Assembly (NCBI RefSeq): GCF_027580225.2
Contig: NC_073339.2
Span: 38,306,501-38,370,500 of the forward strand
Direction: 5' to 3'
DNA length: 64,000 nucleotides
Origin: Misgurnus anguillicaudatus
Taxonomy: Eukaryota; Chordata; Actinopteri; Cypriniformes; Cobitidae
The position numbers were made by a program, and so were the translations under genes. Below are positions 34,995 to 47,188 of the stretch, piece after piece. The notes under the pieces were generated by a model. That model did not search any database and was not told the DNA's origin. It saw only the letters and a list, made by a program, of their open reading frames with translations. Within the stretch, counting starts at the first letter, position 1, and each line of letters starts with the position of its first letter.

Positions 34995-35815
34995 CTCAAA
35001 TTTTTCCTCGACATCACTATGATTAAATAGAGAGAAAGTGGAACTCCTGCTTAAATCTCGAGCATCTCAGCTATTTCTCTTGAGAAAAAGACCCACAAAT
35101 GTCTCAAATGTCTAAGCAGTGATCTCAGCAATGTCACAAACCGAGCTTGGATTTAAACTCAATATTATTGAAGATTTATATATGAGCTCTTACGTATTTA
35201 CCTATATACACTCAACACTCAACGTTTTATTTTTGCCCTTATACACACCAGAATAAATTTGAATTTGATACAGATGTGAAATTAAATGTACATTTAAACG
35301 AGGATTGTGAAGCAATTTCATCATTTTGTTAACTCCGTGAGTTTTGTCAGCTTTCTGCGCCCATGTGGTTATTTTTAGGCGCGGGGACTTTAGATATCAT
35401 CTCTGGACTAGAGAACATGATACCGGCGAATGTAATTGTGTGCGAGAGCAAGTTCATCTTCGTTCATAATTACTGCTAGCTTTTAGACTACATGAAACGT
35501 TCCAGGGCTCAAGCTTTTAGTGTCAATTGGAAAACACTTAACCGTTTGTCAGAATCTCTTTTTATTTGCTTGAATGATCCGACGCTATAACACGCCTTAA
35601 ATTAATCATTAACAATGATCATAATCATTGTCGTCCTGTATGTCACACATGCACACTGTATTATATACTGGAAGGATAGACAATATGTGGTGGGCCCAAA
35701 CAAAAATAAAATTGGGATTTTATTGCCTCTGTAAATTGTATCTGCAGTCAATTCAGATGTGGTGCTTTAAAACTCATATTAAGATGCTGAATACTCATAG
35801 TCAGATTAAATGGGT
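34995..35815. other. Unique-looking stretch
   Basis: Nothing recognisable. Confidence 0.3.
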
Positions 35816-35816
35816 T

Positions 35817-35860
<44 letters not shown>

Positions 35861-35904
35861 TGTGTGTGTGTGTGTGTGCGTGCGTGCGCGTGCGTGCGTG
35901 TGTG
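35816..35904. repeat. Compound (GT)n(GCGT)n microsatellite
   Basis: TG runs flank about eight TGCG units. Confidence 0.95.
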
Positions 35905-36345
35905 AGTTACAGGAACACCTTGAGAGAGTTTGTCTGAGATTCGAACACGGGGTCAATACACAAAGGAGCAAATCTATTTTTTACACCTCAAAGGCCATAG
36001 GAGAGACCCACACACCCTTCTGTGAGCCAGTTTCTCATGGGATAGTCTTCCTATCTTCTCTGTTGTTTCTGTCTGTTCTGGAGTGTGAGTTCAGTTGCTT
36101 ATAGAGGTAGAGTTGTGTGCGGTGTGTAACTGTGTGTGAGCAAATGTGTGCGGGAAGATCTCTATTGAAGCTGCACCTGTTACCTGTTTCGTTGTTCTGC
36201 TGCTGTTTGTGTGTGTGCGTATGTGTGTTACTGTAAGCAGAATGGTACAGGTTATGATATCTCACTTTATCCTGAAACTTAGACAGAAATTTCACTCTTA
36301 TGCAAGACTATGACTAACCCATACCGCTTCCTTCTGCGGCTTTGA

Positions 36346-36612
36346 ATAGGTTTTATGCCCAGCTGCACTGCTTCCTGAACTTCGGCCGGCTCCTTGTTTC
36401 CTGTCTGCTATTATTGGACAGGCTGATTAATCCAGGTGTGTCTGATTATTGTTGTTGTGACTACTGAGGTCAGGCACACCTGGATTAATCAGTTTGTTTG
36501 TGACTACTGAGGTCAGGCACACCTGGATTAATCAGTTTGTCCAATAATGGCAGACAGGAAACAAGGAGCTGGCCGAAGCCCAGCAAGCAGTGCAGCTGGG
36601 CACAAAGCCTAT
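36346..36612. mobile_element. Foldback MITE, uninterrupted copy 2 of the 29130 family
   Basis: ATAGGTTTTATGCCCAGCTG to GGGCACAAAGCCTAT. It contains the unoccupied site TTGTTGTGACTACTGAGG. A 43-bp segment starting TGTGACTACTGAGGTCAG is duplicated in tandem (36456-36498, 36499-36541). Confidence 0.75.
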
Positions 36613-37509
36613 GGGAACCGGGGCGAAAGTAACTCGGGACAAAGTAACAAAGTTATTTTCTCAGAGCCCTGATTTCATTTGCATTCCAAACTATGACGGC
36701 ATCTTAAACACGCAACCCTTGACAGAGTTGACAAATATTGTGTTATTTCGTCATCGTTTTGCACGTCTAGGTCCAGAAAGCTGTTGTTGGGAATGATAAG
36801 TAAAAAAATTATAAAAGCCTTGTGTTTCTCGAAATTATTTTACGTTTGGTAATAATTCCACCTGGTATTGATAGACCACATTTGTGAGTTATTGACCAGA
36901 GCAAAAATATATCTCTGTCAAAAACATTATCTTTTAAAATTAAGTTTTTCTGAAAAATGATAAGGAAGAGCAGGGCAAAAGTAAACATTTTCAGAAAAAC
37001 ACAATACAAAAATACAACACAATAGATCATTTGTATCAATTCATACAGTACAATCTCATTTCTATGTGTTGGTTTGATCTGCACCAGTTACTTTAGATTT
37101 AGGGGTGGAGCTTCATTATTCAATTTTTTATTATCTAAAAAAATTTATGTTTTTGCATGATTCACTTCGTACAAATTTATAAGAAATAGGCATCTCGTAA
37201 AATAATTATAAATTCGTGTTAGATCAGTCTGTATAAACCTAGCTTCACATAGCCAGACCTTCATACTAAAGGGGTCTGGGAACTTTGAATGCACAAGGAG
37301 AGGCCATATGACTGACATATTAAGCAACCAATCACATTGCCGCGTCATGTTTAGAAGCCTAGAAATGTCTCCACAATAACAGACCAGTGTGAACCAGTAA
37401 ATCATTCATTCACAAACGTCTCTGAAGTTCATAACAACAATGGCAAACAAGTAAAAAAATCTTTTAGGTTACACTAATTGCATCAAGCAAAACTCTTGGA
37501 TTTCTTTTG
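36613..37509. other. Mixed unique and repeat-like sequence
   Basis: 37080-37230 resembles 50040-50170 (GGGGTGAAGTTTCATTAT type text, TTCGTACAAATTTATA). No gene. Confidence 0.35.
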
Positions 37510-37960
37510 ACCCTCAAACGGTCCTTGGGGAGGATGAGAAAATCTTTCTTGGACACATTTATATTCCTTATTATTGTCTCTACATTTTCCAATGATCACC
37601 AAATACCACGTTTCTTTACTGTAAATGTTTATAGTATAACATGCACTGAAGCTTTTTATTTATTAGATTTTTTAATTATAAATATTTCCATGTTAAAGAA
37701 CCCAAATCCAGTCATGGACACATTGCGGTAATGAAAATTTTCCCCTTAAATGTGGAAAAAACAACAAAATTGGTTTGTATGATGTCATTTGAAATCATGT
37801 GCAGTGCAAAATAGTACATGAAGAGATGTTTGGTACTATATGCTTCTTATTTTGATAGCATTTACTTTTTTATCAAAATGTTTCATGACACCTCATAAGT
37901 CTAATTTCACGAGAATCACCCAACTAGGTCTAGGTTATTTTTGACCTAGGCCAGTAACCA
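37510..37960 (+). repeat. Partial inverted paralogue of the 42.4-43.8 kb element, with empty TTAA site
   Basis: Reverse complement similarity to 42460-42626 plus 43535-43740: CATGACACCTCATAAGTC, TTGGTTTGTATGATGTCATT, GGACACATTGCGGTAATGAA and ATTATTGTCTCTACATTT all recur inverted. Around 37746-37756 it reads CCCCTTAAATGTGG, where the other copy has a 908-bp TTAA-bounded insertion. Confidence 0.7.
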
Positions 37961-37978
37961 AAAATGTAGGAACCAACT

Positions 37979-38269
37979 ATAGACGCTTTCAGCAGTAACA
38001 ACATAAACAAGCAGCTTTCGTGGTCAACACGTAACTTCCAGTAAACTCCGCTAAGAATCAATAACAACAAAGTCCTTTAAACGTAGTTTATTTATATAAC
38101 AAGCAAAAAAAAAAGTAGATTACCTAGGAAATCAAAACATTTGTTATTTTTGACGAGGTATTTGGTCAAGAGTTTAGCAACCAGACCATTAAAAAAACTG
38201 AAATCGGAAGTAAAGTTCGGATCAGACACATATCGCGTCACCGCACGTGCGTCCGATGAAACCGTCTAT
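37979..38269. mobile_element. MITE with ends ATAGACGCTTTCA / TGAAACCGTCTAT, copy 2
   Basis: Same family as 6078-6370 and of similar length. Confidence 0.65.
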
Positions 38270-38544
38270 AACAGTGACATAGACCTTAGCAACTGCATTG
38301 CAACACATAAAAAACTTTTACTTTAGAAAATATCAAAAAATCTTGTTTGAATATGAATATGAATGGGTCGAAGAATGTGGTCGAACAGTTTAGAAAGGGA
38401 CAGAGCGAGATCTAAAGCAGAAAAAGCAGGAAAAGCTGTCAAATGTAGGTTTATAAGGGATTAAGCTACGGCTCACACCAGACTCCAAAGTTTAAAATGC
38501 ATTAGTCCTGTTTACACAGGCTTTGGCAAGATTATACTCACACC

Positions 38545-38547
<3 letters not shown>

Positions 38548-38587
<40 letters not shown>
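38548..38587. repeat. (GA)n microsatellite
   Basis: About 20 AG units. Confidence 0.95.
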
Positions 38588-38588
<1 letters not shown>

Positions 38589-40429
38589 ACACTTAAATAA
38601 CAGGAATTTTAAAGATGCTAGACACAGATGGTGGATCCCACACAGGGGGGTTGACCCCACTGATGAAAGGGGATGTAAATAATAAGAAACAGGGAGGTTA
38701 CATAGCTGATACTGTGGATATATATAGTATACTGATATAAATATATACAGAGAGTTGTCATGTTTTTCAGATTAATCATGAATTGGATTTCAGCCTAAAC
38801 GTGCTCCTCTGCGTAATTTAATTCACAAGACAAATACATCGACACACATCTTAACGCAAAACAGCTGTATCAGCGCGTATGATCGAGCGTGTTTGAAACA
38901 GCTCTGATATTGCACTCTTTACCAATGTCAGTTTGGGGCGTTTATGGGGTGAATAACAGTTCAGGGCCAAACTTCTCCTCACGGTTGCTGAATTTGCGTC
39001 CTGTTTGTGGTTCACGTACGCACCTCCAGCTACAGTGCGGTGAGAAATGGCCCTGACCTTTATGACAAAAGGAGCGCTTGGTCTGGGAAAATTTGATAGA
39101 GGATAATAGATTAACATGCAGAGCACGCAGAATGCGTTTTTTGTTCGTTTTTACAGAGCTAGGTAGGAATTATTAGTTGTGGTAATTGTTGTGCCAACGA
39201 TCATGGGCGTATTAACCATTATAACTGATGCTTCCACTGTTTGGAAATTTATATGTGCCCTCGAAACATCTACCATTTTCACAGAACATTAAAGCTAGTA
39301 AATCTCTGGCTTGCTGAAATGATCTGTCTTTTATTAAACTTGTTTTTTTGTTGTTGACTTTATCATATATCACCATTAATTTGTCAGGAATTGCTGTTGC
39401 TGAACGTCTCTGGATATATTTAATACAGCTGGCATTTGTTGAGCTTGTTATCTGTTGATGTAGCGTTGATTTCCTGCCACGTTTCCTGCGATGAACTGTG
39501 TTTTAGCATGTGAGCCAGTTTACAGATTCATTACAAAGGACATTATCCTCTTTGGTCGCCATGGTGATTGGTGGATTTTAAGTCATGGGTTCTAGAGATC
39601 ATTTTGGTTTTTTTTTTCTACACATGGATGTTCATGAACTCCTTCATTTTTGAGTAAGACCTCAAACGTTGGGTTCGGTCATGTTTTTTAAAATTCGGTC
39701 GGGTCATGGGGTCATGTTTACAGGGCGAGTTAGGGCATTACCCTTGGAGTTACAGCCCTTCCTCTGTTTTAAGAGATTTGTTTTTAGCTAATACAAATCT
39801 CTTAACTTAATTCACTTGTGTTTTAGTAGCATGATTTATAGTGCCACATGTTTTAGTACCAAAGCATGGGGGGGAGTGTATCTGAAATATGAATATATTT
39901 CCTCCTCTCTGTCTCTCTCCTAATAGTTAGGCAATAAAAGATTTGATATTGAGAAGTCTATATTGTTTTGTTTTTCAAACCTGGTTAACTCTAGCTTTTC
40001 GAAGGTAAATATTTCTTATTTGTGAGAGTCCTTGGTGGTTTCATATGTGCAGCATTAACGTGCGTTTTCAAATAAACATATTCGTCTTGTTATTGCAGGA
40101 GATAACTTATGGAAGGGGGTTTATGGAAGGGGTAAATTGTGTTTCATATGGTTCATAATAGGTATAAATGCACACACGATCAGAATGCATTATTTAAACG
40201 TTGGTGCTTAGCGACTGGCAGAATCTTCTTAAAGCGACTCTAATCCGCTCTCCTGAGGGGTGCGGTCTCTATGCCATCTCCAAAATACCAGATCAGCCGG
40301 CCAGCTGTTCTCCAATCACAGCTCAGAGACCAAAGCCTGTCACAGACCACAGATCTGTTTATAAAACTTGCTCACATATTAAAACACACACACACATTCG
40401 TTAAAAAAAGTTACCACACAATACAAATA
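38588..40429. other. Repeat-poor unique stretch
   Basis: No transposon ends recognised over 1.8 kb. ORFs of 91 and 67 codons lack motifs. Candidate for conserved non-coding sequence only by elimination. Confidence 0.35.
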
Positions 40430-41303
40430 TTAAAGGATTAGTCCATTTTCTTAAAAAATCCAGATAATTTACTCACCACCATGTCATCCAAAAGGATGAT
40501 GTCTTTCTTTGTTCAGTCGAGAAGAAATTATGTTTTTTAGGAAAACATTTCAGGATTTTTCTCATTTTAATGGACTTTAATGGACCCCAATACTTAACAG
40601 TTTTAATGCAGTTTAAAATTGCAGTTTCAAAGGACTCTAAACGATCTCAAACGAGGCATAAGGGTCTTATCTAGTGAAAAGATTGTCATTTTTGGCAAGA
40701 AAAATAAAAAATATGCACTTTTTAACTACTTCTCGTCTTCCTTCGGCTGTGTGATGCCCCAGCGCAACCTCACGTAATACGTCATCACGTCAAGAGGTCA
40801 CACGGTTAACGTATGCGAAACTACGCCACAGTGTTTACAAGTGTGGAGAAAGAGGACCGTTCCGACGTTGTTGTATGTCGAATGATACTAATTAATGTCT
40901 TTGTGTCAGTTTATTGTTTAAAATCGTCTGCAAATGTGTGTTTCATATGTGTAACACGCGACCTTTCAACGTCATTACACAATTACGTGAGATCACGCTG
41001 GCTCGTCACACACAGCCGGAGGAAGAAGAGAAGTTGTGGTTTAAAAGTGCATTTTTTTTATTTTTCTTGCCAAAAATGACAATCGTTTCGCTAGATAAGA
41101 CTCTTATGCCTCGTTTGGGATCGTTTAGAGTCCTTTAAAACTGCAATTTTAAACTGCATTAAAACTGTTAAGTGTTGGGGTACATTAAAATGAGAAAAAT
41201 CCTGAAATGTTCAAAAAACATAACAACTTCTCGACTGAACAAAGATGACATGGTGGTGAGTAAATTATCTGGATTTTTTTAAGAAAATTGACTAATCCTT
41301 TAA
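40430..41303. mobile_element. T2/Kolobok-like foldback MITE, TTAAAGGATTAGTC family
   Basis: Ends TTAAAGGATTAGTCCATTTTC and GAAAATTGACTAATCCTTTAA; arms of about 320 bp pair (GATAATTTACTCACCACCATG opposite CATGGTGGTGAGTAAATTATC). A truncated right-arm copy is at 53132-53436. Confidence 0.75.
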
Positions 41304-41984
41304 TGCAAAAACTTTTATATTAAAATTTAAGATTTTACTTAATTGAAGTAAATTGCTAAAAGCCTCCCTTCCAGTACCTCCAAAAAACACGGTTACTATA
41401 CTTTTACTATAGTAAAACCTTGTTTTTTTTAATCAGGCTTGTATTTTAAGTAACAATGTCCATACTCTGCTTTTTGGAAATAAAACAAGCATCTTATTTA
41501 TTTGCGAAACACTTTGACAGTCTCTTTTGCCCTCTTTTAACACCTCACTCCATCATTACATCTTGCCTATGCGTATCCACGTACACCTGCAGTGTAAACA
41601 GGAAATGGAGAGCATATAAATGCACTGAGTTGCCAGGCAAAAGGTCACAGTGGTGACGGGAGTTGATCGAGATCCAATAGCGCAGATGAGAGGACTGAGC
41701 TAGCATAAGACTATCCGATTACTCATACATTACGCAGAGAGGAAAACAGTACAAAAATACACAATTTATTTATATATTTTTTAAATTACCTACAGTGCAC
41801 ATCTACTGAAGCTGAATATGTTTGATGGTCTTAGTGCTAGTAATGAATGTAAGAAGCACCAAGCTTGGAGATCAGACGATTGTCAACAACCTTCTTACTG
41901 TATATTCAATGAATCAATGCTGTGGTGTAGTGGCAGCCCCATGATATAAACCACCATTTTTCAATATTTTACTATGTTCTTACC
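41304..41984. other. Unique-looking stretch
   Basis: No gene or repeat recognised. Confidence 0.3.
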
Positions 41985-42071
41985 TCAACTTAGATGAATT
42001 AATACATACCTATTTTTTTTCAATGCGTGCACTTAATCTTTGTACAATGCGTCGTGAATTTGTTAGCATTT

Positions 42072-42450
42072 AGCCTATAGCCCCATTCATTCCTATGGCT
42101 TCAAACAGAGATGAATTTAAAAGCCACCAAACACTTCCATGTTTTCCCTATATAAAGACTGTTACATTAGTAGTTACACGAGTAAGTTTGGTGGCACAAA
42201 ATAGACCTCGACCTTGGTGCGCAGTGACATCATCACCCCGGCCTGAGGTCGAAGTGCTGCAAACTAAGTGCTCTTCCGCCAAACAATATAGTTCTCATTT
42301 TTTATCTGCTTAAAAATGGCAACATTTTATTTTGTGCCACCATACTTACTCATGTATGTAGCAGTCTTTAAATAGAGAAAACATAGAAGTGTTTGGTGGC
42401 TTCTAAATTCATCCCTGTTTGGATCCTAAGGAATGAATAGGGCTAGGCTA
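42072..42450. repeat. Foldback MITE, fuller relative of 7404-7712
   Basis: Arms 42072-42203 and 42328-42450: AGCCACCAAACACTTCCATG opposite TAGAAGTGTTTGGTGGCTT, and AGTTTGGTGGCACAAAATA opposite TATTTTGTGCCACCATACT. Confidence 0.65.
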
Positions 42451-42626
42451 AATGGTTGATTCTCTTGAAATTAGACTAATGAGGTGTCATGAAACATTTT
42501 GATAAAAAAAGTAAATGTAAGAGTATCAAAATAAGCAGCATACAGTTACAAACATCTCTTCACATACTATTTTGCACACGATTTCAAATGACATCATACA
42601 AACCAATTTTTGTTGTTTTTTCCACA

Positions 42627-43534
42627 TTAACTCTTTCCCCGCCAGCGTTTTTAAAAAAAAGTTGCCAGCCAGCGCCAGCATTTTTTTTATGATTTTCACA
42701 AAAGTTTAAAGGGGACAGAGAATGAATTTTTTTTTACCTTGTCTTTGTTGAATAATGGTAGTCTACCCACATTCACAAACATACAAAAAGTGCTAGACAT
42801 GCTAAACATCTCAGTCTCATAGAAATTCCTCTTTTAGAAATGTCAGACAGACAGATGCTTATGACATCACAGGCATCTAACTGCCCCTCCACTTTAAAAT
42901 AATTGGCTACATTTTTTGAGTGGCAGCAAAGTCAGCCAATCGGTAATGAGATTGCAAGTTAAGCCAGTAGGGGGAGCTAAATAGGAGCAAAACCACTTGT
43001 TTAAAATCCCCCACCCTAATAGAGAGAGGTTTTTAGGAAGCTTCTAAGGCATTACAGACCTAAACAAAAACATTTTTGTCTACATGTCACATCACAGAAC
43101 AAGGATAAATACTCCGTTCAATCATTCTATGTCACCTTTAATGCCTTCCAGAAAATGTTCTTCTTTAAATATATAAACAAACAATATATCAGATGAAAGA
43201 ACAGACCCTCTGCTTTCAAAAAAAAAACTTTTTATCCTACCTTCATTATTTCTCTTGTAATCACCTCTCAAACATGGGTAGGTTTCTTCAAAAACACGCA
43301 ATTTTGAGCAAAAAGCTGAAATAATAAATTTTTTGTGAAGGGCTTTTGATAGAGATCAGATGCAGAGCGATCTTTAAAACATACACGGAGTTCTTTCTCT
43401 TTCACGTGAGGCGCTACTTCCGGGTTGAATAATATAATAGCGGTATTGCAGAAAGACGGAAAAGCTCGTCATCGGTGGGGAAGCGTTTTCTCTTAATTGA
43501 CGAGATATCTCGTCAATGGCGGCGAAAGAGTTAA
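42627..43534. mobile_element. TTAA-bounded element, TTAACTCTTTCCCCGCC family
   Basis: Ends TTAACTCTTTCCCCGCCAGC and ATGGCGGCGAAAGAGTTAA. Comparison with 37510-37960 shows a clean insertion with a single TTAA in the empty site. Another MITE sits inside. Non-coding. Confidence 0.7.
42706..43141. mobile_element. T2/Kolobok-like MITE, TTAAAGGGGACAGAGAATGA family (nested)
   Basis: TTAAAGGGGACAGAGAATGA at the left against ATCATTCTATGTCACCTTTAA at the right; nested within 42627-43534 at a TTAA. Confidence 0.6.
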
Positions 43535-44269
43535 AGGGGAACATTTTCATTACCGCAATGTGTCCATGACTGGATTTGGGTTCTTTGAGATGGAAATATT
43601 TATAATTAAAACATAAAAAAAAGCTTCAGTGCATGTTATACTATAAACATTTACAGTGAAGAAACATGGTATTTAGTGATCATTGGTAAATGTAGAGACA
43701 ATAATAAGAAATATAAATGTGTCCAAGAAAAATATTCTCATACTCCGCAACAATTTTCAATCATTGTTTAAGCCCTCAAGGAACTAACATTTTCAAAAAA
43801 AAAAGTGGGAAGGGACATAATTGACTGTGACACTAAAAATGGCTACAAAGTAAGCAGTTCTTATTTTTTCTCTCCAGATAAAAGTTGAAATTTTATTTGT
43901 CATAGTACCTAGACAACTTTTTAGTTCTCATTACCGAAACATGAGTTTGTAAATGCATATACTTAATGTAATATCATGTTGCAATAATGATAATTTTTGA
44001 TAATGATAATCTAAAAAAAATTAAATAATTCTATAGAAAAATATTTTGTTAATCCTCTTACAATAATGGTTATAGTTAGTTCAGACCTTAATCTTATATG
44101 TGCAAAAAATGTCTTCAAGGGCTTTTTAATTAGTCTGATGCTGGACACCTTCTAAGTCTGGATTTCGAGAGAAACACCCAAATGCTTACACAGTCACGAC
44201 ACGCTGTACAAAGATTAAGTGCACGCATTGAATAAAGATAGCTATGTACTAATTCGTCTAAATAAATGT

Positions 44270-44410
44270 AAATAAATCTTTATCCATTGCCTTATGGAGC
44301 ATTTAAGCTATAGACTACATTTTAGCAGTGTGTGTTACTGTACCTGGGATCAAACCCATGACCTTTGTCAAGTCAAGCCCTTAGCATTGTGTGATACAGT
44401 TTTCTGTGCA
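44270..44410 (-). repeat. tRNA-derived SINE, minus strand
   Basis: On the minus strand: AAAGGTCATGGGTTTGATCCC (B box), then AACACACACTGCTAAAATG and a decayed GGATAAA tail. Confidence 0.55.
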
Positions 44411-45236
44411 GTGTGCTCTATATAATACGACACATTTGATGCATATAGTAACATACAAGGCATAATTCATGTCATAATCAATACATTATATAATGAATTA
44501 ACAATTGCCAAATTGTTATTGTAAATGATCAAGCATTAAACAAAAATAGAGTATTAAATGAAAAAATAAAGGGTTAAGGAACAAGTTACAGGATGACATG
44601 CCGAGAAATACCTGAAATGAGTGATGCGCACATTATATTGAAAGAGAGATGAAAATGAGAGACGTTTTGAGAGATACTTACAGATTCAGTGAACGAAATA
44701 AGAGAGAGAGAGACTGGAAAGCCATCTGACATTTCTCTTAAAAGCAGCATATCTCTATATAAAGTGATTGGCTATATGCAGAGGTGAAATGTTCTGTTCT
44801 CATGCTGAATAAAATCACTTGGCCAATTTCCTACCTGGCAGCTTTCATAGATGTTTTTAACCTGTGCCTCTGTGTCTCTCTTTCTCGCTCTCCTCCCCTG
44901 GTTCTTGTGAAAATTGCTAGCAACATGACAGAAATGCAGGTTTCTTTCCAGAGGGTGAGTTGCATAGGAACAGAAAAGAAGAGCTTTAGGAGAGTAAATG
45001 TTGTAATTTGTTCAAAAACGATCATTATCATAAAACACGGGACAGGATTCTCTGGCAGCATGCGTACTGAATTTATGAGTGTGTGTTCTCTGCATTCTCA
45101 TAAAGAGCACTTCAGTTTATAGCCCATGTTTATATTACACACATGATGTCACTCGCAGCCGTTAGTGTATGAACCCTGGTCTAGGCTTCGGGATCCATAA
45201 GTTGCATCACCTGCTGTACGCACCCACTGCACCTAA
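44411..45236. other. Unique-looking stretch
   Basis: A 112-codon ORF at 44784-45122 and its antisense shadow have no motif. AGAGG/GTGAGT near 44952 is donor-like but unsupported. Confidence 0.3.
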
Positions 45237-45270
45237 TACACTCACCTAAAGGATTATAAGGAACACCATA

Positions 45271-47038
45271 CTAATACTGTGTTTGACCTCCTTTTGCCTT
45301 CAGAACTGCCTTAATTCTACGTGACATTGATTCAACAAGGTGCTGAAAGCATTCTTTAGAAATGTTGGCCCATATTGATAGGATAGTATCTTGCAGTTGA
45401 TGGAGATTTGTGGGATGCACATCCAGGGCACAAAGCTCCCATTCCACCACATCCCAAAGATGCTCTACAGTTGTAACAAGACATGATGGATACATGTTCT
45501 CATTCTGTTTACGCCAAATTCTGACTCTATCATCTGAATGTCTCAAAAGAAATCAAGACTTATCAGACCAGGCAACATTTTTCCAGTCTTCAACTGTCCA
45601 TTTTTGGTGAGCTCGTGCAAATTGTAGCCTTTTTTTCCTATTTGTAGTGGAGATGAGTGGTACCCAGTGCTGTTGTAGTCCATCCGCCTCAAGATTGTGT
45701 GTGTTGTGGCTTCACAAATGCTTTGCTGCATACCTCGGTTGTAACGAGTGATTATTTCAGTCAAAGTTGCTCTTCTATCAGCTTGAATCAGTCGGCCAAT
45801 CAGTTGACCTCTAGCATCAACAAGGTATTTTCGCCCTCAGGACTGCCGCATACTGAATGTTTTCCCCTTTTTACACCATTCTTTGTAAACCCTAGAAATT
45901 GTTGTGCGTGAAAATCCCAGTAACTGAGCAGATTGTGAAATACTCAGACCAGCCCATCTGGCACCAACAACCATGCCAGAGGCCTGCACGGGTCCATTTT
46001 TGGAGACCCGTGTCCGTCCGTACCCGCAAAGTTCAGCACCAGATCCGACCCGTCACCCGTGATAATATCAAAATTAAATCCGCACCCGCCCGGACCCGTT
46101 AATATTTGGCCCGTTACCCGACCCGTACCCGCATACATCACACACGCTAAAATCATTCCAATTAAAGTGCTTTATTTTTTATCTCGTAAGTTACCTCTCT
46201 CAACATCACAACAGCGTCATGAATAGGCTAATGAAACAGGCTAATGAAACAGGCTAAAGTGCGCTCTGTTTTGTGCCATTTAAGTAGCCTATCGGCACAA
46301 ATGGAACCTGATAACTATACAGAAATAGACATATTAATAAAAAAACAAGAAAAAGAACAACCTACCTACACAACCCCTGCTGTGCTCCTAAGTCTCGTCT
46401 CGAAATGCTTTCTAAGAGAAGACGTTCAGCTTCCGGCTATCAACAGCAAAACTTTATGCCAGAGTCCTGCAATGCTCGATTCAACTAGGCTACGAGAAGA
46501 ATCAACAAACTGGTCGCGCACTGTTGTAGTGGTGGTGACATGATGGGTCAAATGTCATATGTTCCGCGTGTAATGGTAATTAAGCCGGCGGTCAGCGTTT
46601 TTTCCGCGCTCGGCGCTGAGCGTCGAGAGTTGAAAGAGATTAAAGTTTGGGTGAAATGCTCCGCTCGTCAATGTCAGTTGTCAGTTGTCACACGGCCGTC
46701 CAATCACAGTGGAGGAAGGGCGGGACAAGTATCACAACAACCAACCGGCTCACAGCTTAAGTATCACAGCTAAAAAGCGCTTGGCTGAAAAAACAGCCGT
46801 GTTTCAAAGTTTGGTGTGCACATCCTTAGACATACAAATTTTGCACATATTTTCATTTGCAATACTACCCGCCCACGCAGAGTTAATTATCCGCCCGCGG
46901 CCCCGCCCGTGAATTTTAGGAATGTCACAATCCACCCGTTGGAGACACTTTTATGCGGGTACCCGCGGGTACCCGACCCGTTGCAGGACTCTGAACCATG
47001 CCATGCTCAAAATTGCTTAAATCACCTTTCTTTCCCAT
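45271..47038 (-). pseudogene. Tc1-family transposase pseudogene
   Basis: The minus-strand start ATG at 47036-47038 opens MGKKGDLSNFEHGMV, then is broken by the hAT at 45977-46993. After it come the helix-turn-helix text (RWAGLSISQSAQLLGFSRTT) and ITRYNRGMQQSICEATTHT. A frameshift lies near 45545 and another lesion near 45830-45850. The C-terminus EHLWDVVEWELCALDVHPTN to KAVLKAKGG is intact and ends at 45271. Between CLVTTV and EHLWDVV (about 45468) the part that in the family carries the second catalytic Asp and the final acidic residue is deleted, so it cannot be active. Confidence 0.8.
45977..46993. mobile_element. hAT-like element with 8-bp target duplication AACCATGC
   Basis: Ends CAGAGGCCTGCACGGGTC and GACCCGTTGCAGGACTCTG, between AACCATGC at 45969-45976 and 46994-47001. 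Subterminal GACCCG/CGGGTC repeats are abundant. No transposase recognised; ORFs of 99 and 77 codons inside lack motifs. Confidence 0.8.
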
Positions 47039-47188
47039 TCTGACATTCAGTTTGGAGTTCAGGAGATTGTCTTGACCAGGACCACACCGCTAAATGCATT
47101 GAAGCAACTGCCATGTGATTGGTTTATTAGATAATTGCATTAATGAGAAATTGAAAAGTTGTTCCTAATAATCCTTTAGGTGAATGTA

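Larger units (their letters stand above)
41985..44268. mobile_element. Composite 2.3 kb element with about 85-bp inverted ends, three nested insertions
   Basis: The left arm 41985-42071 pairs with 44180-44268; the core CAATGCGTGCACTTAATCTT is exact at 42021 and inverted near 44210-44230. Inside are a foldback (42072-42450), a TTAA element (42627-43534) and a T2-like MITE within that (42706-43141). No transposase is visible, so superfamily is unassigned. Confidence 0.5.
45239..47186 (-). mobile_element. Tc1-like transposon, internally deleted, with hAT insertion
   Basis: Ends CACTCACCTAAAGGATTATA and AATCCTTTAGGTGAATG are inverted and flanked by TA (45237-45238, 47187-47188), the Tc1/mariner target. 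It carries a minus-strand transposase pseudogene. Without the nested hAT it would be about 0.93 kb, shorter than a typical full-length Tc1. Confidence 0.75.

Noticed and set aside
44934..44955. Possible micro-exon NMTEMQVSFQR with GTGAGT donor
   Set aside because: No polypyrimidine-supported acceptor at the right distance and no partner exons.
46244..46773. ORFs of 99 and 77 codons as a hAT transposase
   Set aside because: No hAT dimerisation-domain or zinc-finger motif; the element is too short for a full transposase.
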